NCBI GenBank assembly: GCA_017964325.1 | Contig: JAGCSE010000088.1 | Coordinates: 1-15,146 of the forward strand | Length of the DNA: 15,146 bases | Direction: 5' to 3' | From: Victivallales bacterium | GTDB taxonomy: Bacteria; Verrucomicrobiota; Lentisphaeria; Oligosphaerales; Oligosphaeraceae | Position numbers and translations under genes: made by a program | Notes under the pieces: model-generated | Seen by the model: only the letters and a program-made list of their open reading frames with translations | The model's database searches: none | What the model was told of the DNA's origin: nothing | Part shown: positions 1 through 8,459 of the stretch, piece by piece | How the letters are laid out: each line of letters begins with the position of its first letter | Position numbering within the stretch: position 1 is the first letter of the stretch

Positions 1-90
1 GTCCCGCGGTGCGTCCCGCCTGCGGGTGGGTGGTCCCGCGGTGCGTCCCGCCTGCGGGTGGGTGGTCCCGCCCGGCGTCCCGCCTGCGGG
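1..90. repeat. GC-rich tandem repeat, 32-bp unit
   Basis: Two identical 32-bp units (1-32 and 33-64) are followed by a diverged partial third copy (65-90). Each unit contains GCGTCCCGCCTGCGGG. The array may continue left of the window. The same core in reverse complement (GCAGGCGGGACGC) recurs at 101-125 and 14390-14476, so this is one member of a dispersed family. The period is not a multiple of three and no gene is seen here. Confidence 0.9.
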
Positions 91-116
91 CAATTCTTCA
101 GACGCAGGCGGGACGC
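75..116. repeat. Inverted repeat beyond the giant gene's stop codon
   Basis: A perfect 14-bp inverted repeat pairs 75-88 with 103-116 around a 14-base loop, starting 10 bases beyond the stop codon of the minus-strand gene at 126. It could form a strong GC hairpin at the 3' end of the operon transcript. No U run follows in the minus direction, so it is not a classical intrinsic terminator. It may instead protect the mRNA end, or may only reflect two oppositely oriented copies of the dispersed repeat. Confidence 0.6.
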
Positions 117-125
117 AAGCGCCAC
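101..125 (+). repeat. Dispersed GC-rich repeat element, single copy
   Basis: The sequence GACGCAGGCGGGACGC followed by AAGCGCCAC matches the 24-bp core repeated three times at 14390-14476, where GT replaces AA. It ends directly against the stop codon (126-128, TAA on the minus strand) of the giant protein gene. In both places the element lies just past a gene's 3' end, which suggests an intergenic repeat family. Confidence 0.75.
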
Positions 126-3100
126 TTATTCCTTGTAGATGAAATACCCATACCCCGCTTTCAGCGACACCTTTCCGCCGTTGATTTCCAACGGCCTCCA
201 TCCGCCAACCGACCACTCCCACGCGGCTATCACATTGTACAGCGTAATTGCCTCCTTTCCGCCAACGCCTATCAATTGCCATCCAGCCTTATCCGTCAAT
301 CCCCCAACAACACCGTTCGCGTCTTCATAGACAAACGGAACCTGTTGCCGCTTTGGACTATAGATCCATAACGGTTCACCGGCAGGCAACGGAAGCGACG
401 CACGGATATACGCCATGCTCTCCTTGCTCAAGACAAACGGTTTCAATTCCTCGAACAACTCCGCATTGTCTTCCTCCAAAAGCTCGCCCGGCGTCGCAAC
501 CAGATTCCAGCCCGGAAGAAGGAAGATTCCTCTTTCTTCTTCATAGTTCGCCGTCAGCGTGACGTCGTTGTCAGGCATGTAGAACACGAGCCGTTTTTCT
601 GACAGCTCCTCCACGGACATGTCGAGACCGACAGCCGTCCATCCCGTGAAGATCTTGCCTTCCACTGTGTTGGCCTCCGCTGTCACACGCGTGTTCGTCC
701 TGTACATGCCACCGCCGATGCCGCCGTTGACCGTCAGCGAATGGGTGGCCAGGATGTCGAAGCTCCACGTGGAGGTCTTCGACGACTCGTCGCCGTTCGT
801 CTTCGTGACATTCCAATACCATCTGCCGACCGCAAGGCCGTCGGCAATCTTCCAACTGCCAGTTGTCAGTGTATCGGAATTAAATGTAATCGTCGTTCCG
901 GGGGCCGTCGGATCAGGATCGCCGGACCAGTAGTTGACGACATACGCCGTACCGTTCGCGTCGTCGGACGTGTCCCACCGCAGCGTCGAGTTGTCCGCGA
1001 CGGGATTCTCCTCCGTCGTCACCCAGTTGAACCACGCGGGCGACGTCGTGATCGGGTCGTTCGCGTCGAAGACGATGGTGGCCTCCGCGTTGATGAACGC
1101 GCCGTCCGGCGCGTTGTCCTTCACCTTCACGCGGAACGTGACATGACCTTCGCCGCGATGTGTGCCGTCGTTCGGCGGCAGGAAGCCCGCCTCGATCGCC
1201 TCCGGGAAGAAGCCGTTCTCCTCCGCCGATGCGTCGTAGCTCCGCATGTACCAGCGGATTCCGCCCGTCTGGACGTCACGTGTCGCCTCGCCGTTCACCA
1301 GATATCGCGTCCCCTTCTGCGTCACGCTGAACGTGCCGTTCGACTTCCGCCCGTTCAGCGCGTCCACCGTCTGGCTGCCGAACACGACGTCGCCGAACGT
1401 CAGCGACTTCATATCGACGATGGCCGGATTCAGCGCCATGTCGATATAGATTTCCTGCGCTGGCACGTCCGCCGACGCCTTGTTCTCGAAATAGACCGTG
1501 TATTCCAGCCAGTCGCCGGGCCGCACGAACCGCTGCATCGAAGGATCGCCCATGCCCGTCACGCCGACGATTTCGTTCGGGTCGCTGGACGTGACGACAC
1601 GCCCCTTCTCCTTGCAGTTACAATCTGAACATTTTGGCTTTCCATCACAGTCCGCCGGAATCGTGACGGTGTGGGTTCCCCCTGATGACGACGCACCACC
1701 AGACACATGATCGTGGTTGAGATTTTGATTGCATTTACATGTGTCAGGAACATACCTTGTCTTCTCTTCACCACAACTGCATTTGCATTGGGGATTATCA
1801 TGTTGCTTACAATAAGAGCAAACCTCTCTATAATTTTCATAATGACCTCTTGTCATGCAGTCAATTTTGCCTGTTCTTAAGTCATCATTTATTTCCATTG
1901 CACCTCGTGTTTGATTTTCATTCTCAAAATAATCAAGAATTTGCAAATCATGAGTTATAATCTCTTCACTGGTATAATCCATGAAGTTAATCTTAATATC
2001 TTCACTACCAATCGACAACCAGCTTAAAACAGGCTTCCCATTCACATCATTCGCAATGGCAAGACGTCCAAACTCACAATTATTAGCTTTGCTTACAGTC
2101 TGAATGTTGATTTCACCATCGGAAATGATATTGGTACTGCATAATAAATATTCTCCGTTTGTATTTTTCTGCATCCAGGCAACATACGCTGTATGCTCCT
2201 GCATGTCTTCTGTTATGACAAACTCTTTTACAATATGATTGCTTTGATTCACCTTTACAGGTTTGCCCCAAACACCATTTGCCCGTTTGCAGACATACAA
2301 CTGAGTCTTTCCCAATGACGCAAGATAATCTCCAATGGTTCCATCGTATTTTAAATGTGAAACAAGATAGGCAACAACCACATCACCATTACTTAGTGCC
2401 ACTGCTGAAATTTGTGAATTGACATAATCACCTGAAACAGAATGAAGCTTTACTACATCCCCAACATGGCCATTCCTGTCAATTTCAAAGAATAAAAGTC
2501 TGCTGTCCTTCAGTCCGCTTTCATATTCTTCCCGTGCAACAAAACAACCAATTCTATCATCTGATAACTGCACATAATTATGACCAATGACATTTATATC
2601 TTTACCGTCAATTTTTTTATTTTGTATAACATTGACAATACCAGATGAAATCTGATTTCGATCAATATCACAAGTCATGCTAGCCGTGGAAAAATCATCA
2701 ATCCTATCCATGGGAAATGAATCATCTAGGAAATAGGACAATGAATCATCACCTCTTGTTGATAAATCTGTATCCCCCTTTAACTTAAAATTCCAGTCAA
2801 ATTCAGGAGGCCAAAATCCATCCGGACTTGTAAATGACATATATCCGCTTATGTCAAACAAAGGGCAAGTGCCCCCAATGCTGACTGTCGTTGTTCCACT
2901 TGAACTCCAATTTTCACCGCTTTTTTGGACATCCAAATCTGCATCCAAACCGATACTTATCTTCAGTTCCGTATCATCAAGTTTTCTCTTTATAAAATCA
3001 TCCCACACCATCATTATTTTTCCCGATATGCTTCCCCCGACATGATAACCAAAGGAAAATTCATGAAATTGATTGTCAGACGCATAATATTTATATTTAT

Positions 3101-6100
3101 CTTTATAATACAATCCGCCTGTCAATTTACCCTTCACTTCCAAAGCATCAAACAAGGCAACGGGTATCTTGTCTTCCAGAAACTTTGACAAATTGGAAGT
3201 TCCCGTTTTCACAAGTTTGCCAACGCCCTTTTCCGCATCCAACTCTTTTCCTCCTGAAATGTCAATCTCGTATTTACGAGTTTGTTCATACAACAACAAG
3301 TCTCCGTTGCATTCCTTCTTTTTATCAGTCGTAAAAAAATTAAAATAATGCTCACACTTCATCTCCCTAGTCAAGTTCCCTTCACCGGAAACTTCAATCT
3401 CCCACACGGGGCAGTCAACTTTAAAAGTAATACCACTTTTTGTTGTCCCTTTTAGTTGACAGCAGTTGTAAGTTTCAGGAACGTCAATCTGTCCACTCAA
3501 TGAAATATCAACACTTCCAACCTTGGGAATATTTAGATGAATATTGTCAAGATTGGCACTCAGACTTGCGCCTCTTGTTTCTTCTTTTGGTGTATAGATT
3601 GACACATCACTCCAAGTGGCATCCAAAGTATTCAAATGTGAAAGCATCAGTCCATCAACATCATTCAGCCATGCGGCTATTTGCCCTTGCCGGAGGTTGT
3701 TCATAATGATCAAGTCATCACACTTGTAATCATATTCATGAAGTTTCACAATGTCGAATTCCACATGACTATTTTTGAGTTCCGCCGTACAAGAATACAA
3801 CTGCTCATATATTTCCTCAGTCTCCTCATCCGTGTCTTTCACCGCCCTCAAGAACAATTGAATCCCACCATCACTCTTCGCCACTGCATTGACGGCATTC
3901 CATTTTATGTCACTTGGTAAAATTGTCTGTGTGTCTTCAATATCATGAGCCAGAGCAACATTTACAACACCGTTGACATTCCAAACCATCCAAATGTCAT
4001 TGCTTATGGAATCATTCAATAATATGTATTCACCGATATTATGACTGTTATGGCCTTCTGTTGGCTCATCATGCCCTCTTAACACAGAGACGCCATCTAC
4101 TTGTTGGACAGTCAGTGTAACCTCCCCGTCCGCAAAATAATAGAACCCCTCCGGGCCGCCGAACGTCACCGTCCGCCCGACGGGCACGCCCCATGCGCAG
4201 AAGCGGCCGCCGGCGTCCGTCTTTACATAGCAGACGTCGTTCTCGCCGCCATCGACGACAAGGCTACAGTTCGCCAACGCCTGCCCGTCGTCGCGGGACA
4301 CCATCACGCCGCTGACATAGCCATACTCCACGTCGTCCGGCTTCGCGGCAAGCTTCTCCATGACGGACAGCACGTCCAGCATGGGGCGGCCGTACTGCGA
4401 GCAGTGCCCGCAGACATCGTACGCCGCCTTCAGCAGATTTAGCGGCATCCCGAAATCCGCCTCCAGATCCGCCTTGCGCTTCGCGAACATCTCGTCGTCG
4501 CCGCCCAGCAGCATCTTCCATTCAAGCGGGTCCTCGTTCGGATCAAGGAACGTGAAATGGATGCCGACCGATGACGCGTTGGCGTTCGTCCCCCTGAACT
4601 TGACGTTCACCGTGTAGGTCTTGCCCGGACGGATGACCGACGGATCGCCGTCGGAGGCAAGCCCCGCCAGCACGATGTGGCCCGCATGCTCCGTGAAGCC
4701 GTCGTCCGTGTCGAGGAACGTTACGTCATGGCCTGTCAGATAGAGCAGCGGCGCGATCGCGTCGCGGTCGCCGTCATTGCGATACGTGATGGTTCCGGAA
4801 TACCATCTGCCCAGACGCAGCGTCTCGGGCATGGAGAAGCCCGCCATCAGCCTTGGACCAATTGCTTCCTGTGAAACGATAATTGCACCGTCCATCATCA
4901 GGACGCGGCCGCCCTCCAGCGTGACGGTCAATTGATAGTCGCCAATCGCCATGTGTGTCAAATCAAACGATGCCACCAGCTCCATGGACGACAGCACGTG
5001 AATGTTTGCCGCTGGAACCGCACCCAGTTCGGCGGCAGCCGCCTTGTCCAGCCCCGCCCCGTAGATGACGATGGAAGCCTGCCCGCCGTTCGCCACTTCG
5101 CTCATATCCGTTCCGAATATGGCGGCGTTGGCGCCGCTCCGCTGGATAGACACGTTCGCACTGCTGTCGCCGTTGTTCGCGACCGTCACGAACACGTCGC
5201 CAGCCGTCCCCTTCGGAATCTCCACAATCCACTGTCCGTCCGAGACTTGCACGCCACGCCAATGGAAATCGTCCTCCGTTGGGATGCGCCCCGCCGAGGC
5301 GGTGACGGAGATGTCCGCGCCGTTAGCAACCGTCAACCGCAGAACGGCCCCAGCCATCGCGCCTCCAGCCAGCATGACGGTCTTCGATTCATCGCCGTCA
5401 ATGGAAAGCGTCGTCTTGCCAACAGGGATCCCGTCCATCTCCACCGTGAACGTCTCTTCGGACAACACGATGTTCGATTCGCCGCCTTCGCCTTCGAATA
5501 CGTCGCGGTATTGATTTGCCGCCACCTGCACCTGCCATTCGCCCGGCAGCAGTGCAGACAGTCTGAATCTTGTGGAAAGGGACTGCGTCCGACCGCTCTT
5601 CAGCGTCGCGGGCACCGTCACCGTGTCGCCTTCCACGACGTACGTCACCTGCTCGTCCTTTCTGACAAGCGACACGACATCCCGCCACGGGCCAACTGCA
5701 ACGGCGTCGCCCGCGTTCACGTCCGACCATGTCACGGTCATCACGTCGCCCTGTTTATAGGTCTTGCTTTCAAAGGCAACATTTGAAACAGACAGATCAG
5801 GCATGGATCCGCCACCGACGCCCGGCATCTCGTATATGCCGATGTCCGGGCAGACGCCGTCCGCGTTCGGGACGCCGCTGTCCGCGATCTTCGCCACATT
5901 CATGCGCGGACTTCCCCAATAATCCATTGCAGGGGCGGCTGTTCCGTCGCCCGCATCGATACACGGCGAGCCGACCTTCAGCGTGAAATCACCGTTCTCT
6001 GGATCCGTGAACAATGGGTCAGCCCAAATATTGCCGTTGGAACCAGTCTTGGCAGAGGCCTGTGGCCCAACCCCCGATGGATTCCAGATCACGCAGTTGT

Positions 6101-8384
6101 TATAGGTCGAGTTGTCACTATATTCATTCCCCCAGCTTGTCCAAAGCAACGCCTTGGAATACTTGGAAATAATGCAGTTGGTGAAATTCATGGAGCCATT
6201 GTTCGTTAGATTTCCAAAATCATAGAATACGCAATTGACATTTGAATTATTACCAAAATGACGGAAGGCAGTGTCGAAATCATAGAACACGGAGTTCCGC
6301 ATTGTCCATATTCCACCGTCCAAGGCGGCCACATATTGCACGGAATGTGCAACAATGCAACCATCCAGCGTCATAGTGCCAGAATTCATGTAGATGACAT
6401 CCTTTGTGGAAGAACCGTAGTTGCCGCTGTAGAATATCTGCGTATATTGCAGGTTGACGGTTCCCCCGTTGACATAGATACCCTGCCAGTCGCCCGGCTG
6501 CGCATCTGTCGCGTTCTCATTTCCACCGTGGATATTGTCTTTTATAGAGGTAATAATGACAGGCTGGGCACGATTGCCAAGAGCTTCCAGTGTTCCGCCG
6601 CCGTTCACGGTAATCAGCCCATTCTCTTTCATCTTCACAACCGCCCCCGCCTGGATGACTAATTTGCCGCCAGAAGCGACGACGATGTCGCCTGTCACCT
6701 GATGGACGCGGTTGCCCGCCAATGTTTTTGTAACACCATTGCCGATAGTCCCGCCATTGAAGGGCAGTGGTGTGATATAACGAATCTCGTTGCCGTTAGC
6801 GTCCAAACCATCACTGTTAGGCTCGAAACCTTCGGGCAGCGTATAAGCGTCATGGACGGGGGCCGTGGCGTCACCGTCGCCGTTTGTATCGCCGCCGGCC
6901 TCATCGCTGTCATCAGCAAGATGCGTAAACAACGCGCCTTCGGCGCTGATAACGCCGCCATCATCGACCAGTGATGCGCCGGTCGCGAATTTCACGACGG
7001 CCCCCCGCTGGATCGTCAACGACAAGCCGTTCGGTACTTTCAACTGACCAATGATATGAACGACATCACCCGTCTTCCATACGGTGTCCTCGACAAGGCT
7101 CGCCAGACCGCGGTTGTCGCAGCCCGTCAGTTCAATCGTCCCATCACCAGTGATGTCATAGAAGCCGTAGCCCATGGCGACGGAACGTCCGTTCACATCC
7201 GTGTCGTCACCGTCGCTGTCGTCCATGACGGACGTGAATACGGCCTTCGCGCCGCCAACCAACTTACCGCCTTCATCCACAAGAATACCTGTATCTTCGC
7301 AGAATTTTACAACCGCTTTTGCCTCAACTGTCAGCGTGATATCCTTCGGCACGCGCACCCAGTGGCGGACGATATGCAACTTCTCAGCCTCCCATGTCTG
7401 ATTCTCTTCCAAAACGCCTTCATGTACGACGACATCGTTTCGGTTCATGGGCAACATGTCCGCTTCTGCGGTCTTCGCCCCTTCATTAAGGGCAAAGACA
7501 TGCCACTGGTTATTTGCAAGTTTCGTGGAATCAATCAATGGTAAATCCGCATTCCAACCTGCAAATTCGGCACCGTCAACCGTCAATTTTGCATTGACGT
7601 TCTTCTCCTCCGCCACAGGAGAAATATACTCTTCGCCGACCAGCATCCGCCCGCCGACGGATGAACGGACGTCAAAACGGAATATATCAGTTGTGAATGT
7701 CACTTCCGCCTCCCCCGCTTTGGATTCGTACCGGTTGTCGCAGCCTTCCATGGAAATCGCGCCGTCGCCGATGATTTGGTAAGTCGTGAAGCCGAGGCTG
7801 AACGATGCGCCATCAAGATCAACCACGCGTCCGACGGCGTTGTCGGCGATGACAGTGAACACGGAACCATCTGCGTTCAACTTGCCATCGACCTGCAATC
7901 CAGTATCTTCGCAGAATTTCACAACGGCCTGCGGCGCAATCGTCAACGTGATGTTTTCGGGAATCCGCACCCAGTGGCGGACGATATGCAGTTTGTTTGC
8001 CGCCCATGTCTCATTTTGTGATAAAGCACCCTCGTGAATGACGATGTCGGAAGTATTGATGATCAACATTCTGGAATCGAAACTGGACGTGCCTTCCTTC
8101 AGGGCAAAGTCATGCCAGCCGTCTGCAAGCTTTGTGGAATTGTACAGTGGGTTGGCGACGGTCCAGCCAGCGGCGGTCTTCTGATCCACCGTCAGCTTCG
8201 CGCCAGTGGTTTCATTTTCCGCAACAGGCGAAATCCTTTCCGTGCCATGAAGCAATCGCCCGCCGATGGTCGTGCGGACATCAATGCGGAAGGCATCGGT
8301 CGTCACAAGGTCTTCATCTTCTCCGGCAAATAAACAGGATACAATTCCTACTACAAGCAAAACAAGCAGAATCTTACTTTTCAT
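126..8384 (-). CDS. Giant exported multidomain beta-rich surface protein (2752 aa)
   Basis: The N-terminus is an export signal. IVSC at 14-17 fits a lipobox, and cleavage after FA at 20 is the alternative. Two ~195-residue repeats (27-217, 227-424) and partial copies lead into a right-handed beta-helix region to about 850. It closes with a segment like the choice-of-anchor Q domain (DPLFTDPENGDFTL, then PDIGIYE near 850). Next come a CARDB-like domain (860-978), PPC- and IPT/TIG-like stretches (985-1175), a CGHC motif (1324) and a carboxypeptidase-regulatory-like domain (1352-1435). An AT-rich module follows (about 1417-2240), with a propeller-like part at 1930-2130. A Cys-rich stretch (2176-2260) precedes a DPNE-type domain resembling DUF7619 (2266-2455), an Fn3-like part, an InlB-type repeat (2546-2615) and a 137-residue Gly/Trp-rich C-terminus ending GYFIYKE. 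No catalytic domain is recognised. An adhesive or structural surface role is inferred. It is the last gene of the operon; its ribosome site is weak (AAAGAAAT). Domain edges are by eye. Confidence 0.9.
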   Translation of the reverse strand: MKSKILLVLLVVGIVSCLFAGEDEDLVTTDAFRIDVRTTIGGRLLHGTERISPVAENETTGAKLTVDQKTAAGWTVANPLYNSTKLADGWHDFALKEGTSSFDSRMLIINTSDIVIHEGALSQNETWAANKLHIVRHWVRIPENITLTIAPQAVVKFCEDTGLQVDGKLNADGSVFTVIADNAVGRVVDLDGASFSLGFTTYQIIGDGAISMEGCDNRYESKAGEAEVTFTTDIFRFDVRSSVGGRMLVGEEYISPVAEEKNVNAKLTVDGAEFAGWNADLPLIDSTKLANNQWHVFALNEGAKTAEADMLPMNRNDVVVHEGVLEENQTWEAEKLHIVRHWVRVPKDITLTVEAKAVVKFCEDTGILVDEGGKLVGGAKAVFTSVMDDSDGDDTDVNGRSVAMGYGFYDITGDGTIELTGCDNRGLASLVEDTVWKTGDVVHIIGQLKVPNGLSLTIQRGAVVKFATGASLVDDGGVISAEGALFTHLADDSDEAGGDTNGDGDATAPVHDAYTLPEGFEPNSDGLDANGNEIRYITPLPFNGGTIGNGVTKTLAGNRVHQVTGDIVVASGGKLVIQAGAVVKMKENGLITVNGGGTLEALGNRAQPVIITSIKDNIHGGNENATDAQPGDWQGIYVNGGTVNLQYTQIFYSGNYGSSTKDVIYMNSGTMTLDGCIVAHSVQYVAALDGGIWTMRNSVFYDFDTAFRHFGNNSNVNCVFYDFGNLTNNGSMNFTNCIISKYSKALLWTSWGNEYSDNSTYNNCVIWNPSGVGPQASAKTGSNGNIWADPLFTDPENGDFTLKVGSPCIDAGDGTAAPAMDYWGSPRMNVAKIADSGVPNADGVCPDIGIYEMPGVGGGSMPDLSVSNVAFESKTYKQGDVMTVTWSDVNAGDAVAVGPWRDVVSLVRKDEQVTYVVEGDTVTVPATLKSGRTQSLSTRFRLSALLPGEWQVQVAANQYRDVFEGEGGESNIVLSEETFTVEMDGIPVGKTTLSIDGDESKTVMLAGGAMAGAVLRLTVANGADISVTASAGRIPTEDDFHWRGVQVSDGQWIVEIPKGTAGDVFVTVANNGDSSANVSIQRSGANAAIFGTDMSEVANGGQASIVIYGAGLDKAAAAELGAVPAANIHVLSSMELVASFDLTHMAIGDYQLTVTLEGGRVLMMDGAIIVSQEAIGPRLMAGFSMPETLRLGRWYSGTITYRNDGDRDAIAPLLYLTGHDVTFLDTDDGFTEHAGHIVLAGLASDGDPSVIRPGKTYTVNVKFRGTNANASSVGIHFTFLDPNEDPLEWKMLLGGDDEMFAKRKADLEADFGMPLNLLKAAYDVCGHCSQYGRPMLDVLSVMEKLAAKPDDVEYGYVSGVMVSRDDGQALANCSLVVDGGENDVCYVKTDAGGRFCAWGVPVGRTVTFGGPEGFYYFADGEVTLTVQQVDGVSVLRGHDEPTEGHNSHNIGEYILLNDSISNDIWMVWNVNGVVNVALAHDIEDTQTILPSDIKWNAVNAVAKSDGGIQLFLRAVKDTDEETEEIYEQLYSCTAELKNSHVEFDIVKLHEYDYKCDDLIIMNNLRQGQIAAWLNDVDGLMLSHLNTLDATWSDVSIYTPKEETRGASLSANLDNIHLNIPKVGSVDISLSGQIDVPETYNCCQLKGTTKSGITFKVDCPVWEIEVSGEGNLTREMKCEHYFNFFTTDKKKECNGDLLLYEQTRKYEIDISGGKELDAEKGVGKLVKTGTSNLSKFLEDKIPVALFDALEVKGKLTGGLYYKDKYKYYASDNQFHEFSFGYHVGGSISGKIMMVWDDFIKRKLDDTELKISIGLDADLDVQKSGENWSSSGTTTVSIGGTCPLFDISGYMSFTSPDGFWPPEFDWNFKLKGDTDLSTRGDDSLSYFLDDSFPMDRIDDFSTASMTCDIDRNQISSGIVNVIQNKKIDGKDINVIGHNYVQLSDDRIGCFVAREEYESGLKDSRLLFFEIDRNGHVGDVVKLHSVSGDYVNSQISAVALSNGDVVVAYLVSHLKYDGTIGDYLASLGKTQLYVCKRANGVWGKPVKVNQSNHIVKEFVITEDMQEHTAYVAWMQKNTNGEYLLCSTNIISDGEINIQTVSKANNCEFGRLAIANDVNGKPVLSWLSIGSEDIKINFMDYTSEEIITHDLQILDYFENENQTRGAMEINDDLRTGKIDCMTRGHYENYREVCSYCKQHDNPQCKCSCGEEKTRYVPDTCKCNQNLNHDHVSGGASSSGGTHTVTIPADCDGKPKCSDCNCKEKGRVVTSSDPNEIVGVTGMGDPSMQRFVRPGDWLEYTVYFENKASADVPAQEIYIDMALNPAIVDMKSLTFGDVVFGSQTVDALNGRKSNGTFSVTQKGTRYLVNGEATRDVQTGGIRWYMRSYDASAEENGFFPEAIEAGFLPPNDGTHRGEGHVTFRVKVKDNAPDGAFINAEATIVFDANDPITTSPAWFNWVTTEENPVADNSTLRWDTSDDANGTAYVVNYWSGDPDPTAPGTTITFNSDTLTTGSWKIADGLAVGRWYWNVTKTNGDESSKTSTWSFDILATHSLTVNGGIGGGMYRTNTRVTAEANTVEGKIFTGWTAVGLDMSVEELSEKRLVFYMPDNDVTLTANYEEERGIFLLPGWNLVATPGELLEEDNAELFEELKPFVLSKESMAYIRASLPLPAGEPLWIYSPKRQQVPFVYEDANGVVGGLTDKAGWQLIGVGGKEAITLYNVIAAWEWSVGGWRPLEINGGKVSLKAGYGYFIYKE
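7354..7378. repeat. Internal exact repeat, copy 2 (second protein repeat)
   Basis: A 25-base segment containing CCCAGTGGCGGACGATATGC is identical to 7966-7990. It encodes the HIVRHWVR motif of the second ~195-residue N-terminal repeat of the giant protein. Confidence 0.9.
7966..7990. repeat. Internal exact repeat, copy 1 (first protein repeat)
   Basis: Identical over 25 bases to 7354-7378. It encodes HIVRHWVR in the first N-terminal repeat of the giant protein. The flanking DNA is diverged, so this block is the best-conserved stretch of an older duplication. Confidence 0.9.
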
Positions 8385-8459
8385 GATATTTCTTTTTTAA
8401 GTTATTTACAACTTCAACTTACGATATTGAACCATGATGATTTCATTACATGTTGAAAA

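Noticed and set aside
741..1628. Plus-strand 295-residue Arg/His-rich frame
   Set aside because: It is an antisense shadow of the GC-rich end of the giant gene, with no family motif; the same applies to the 284-residue frame at 4932-5786.
1690..4135. Two genes joined by a missed frameshift in the AT-rich part of the giant gene
   Set aside because: The reading frame stays open through both composition boundaries, and the protein on both sides fits one exported multidomain chain.
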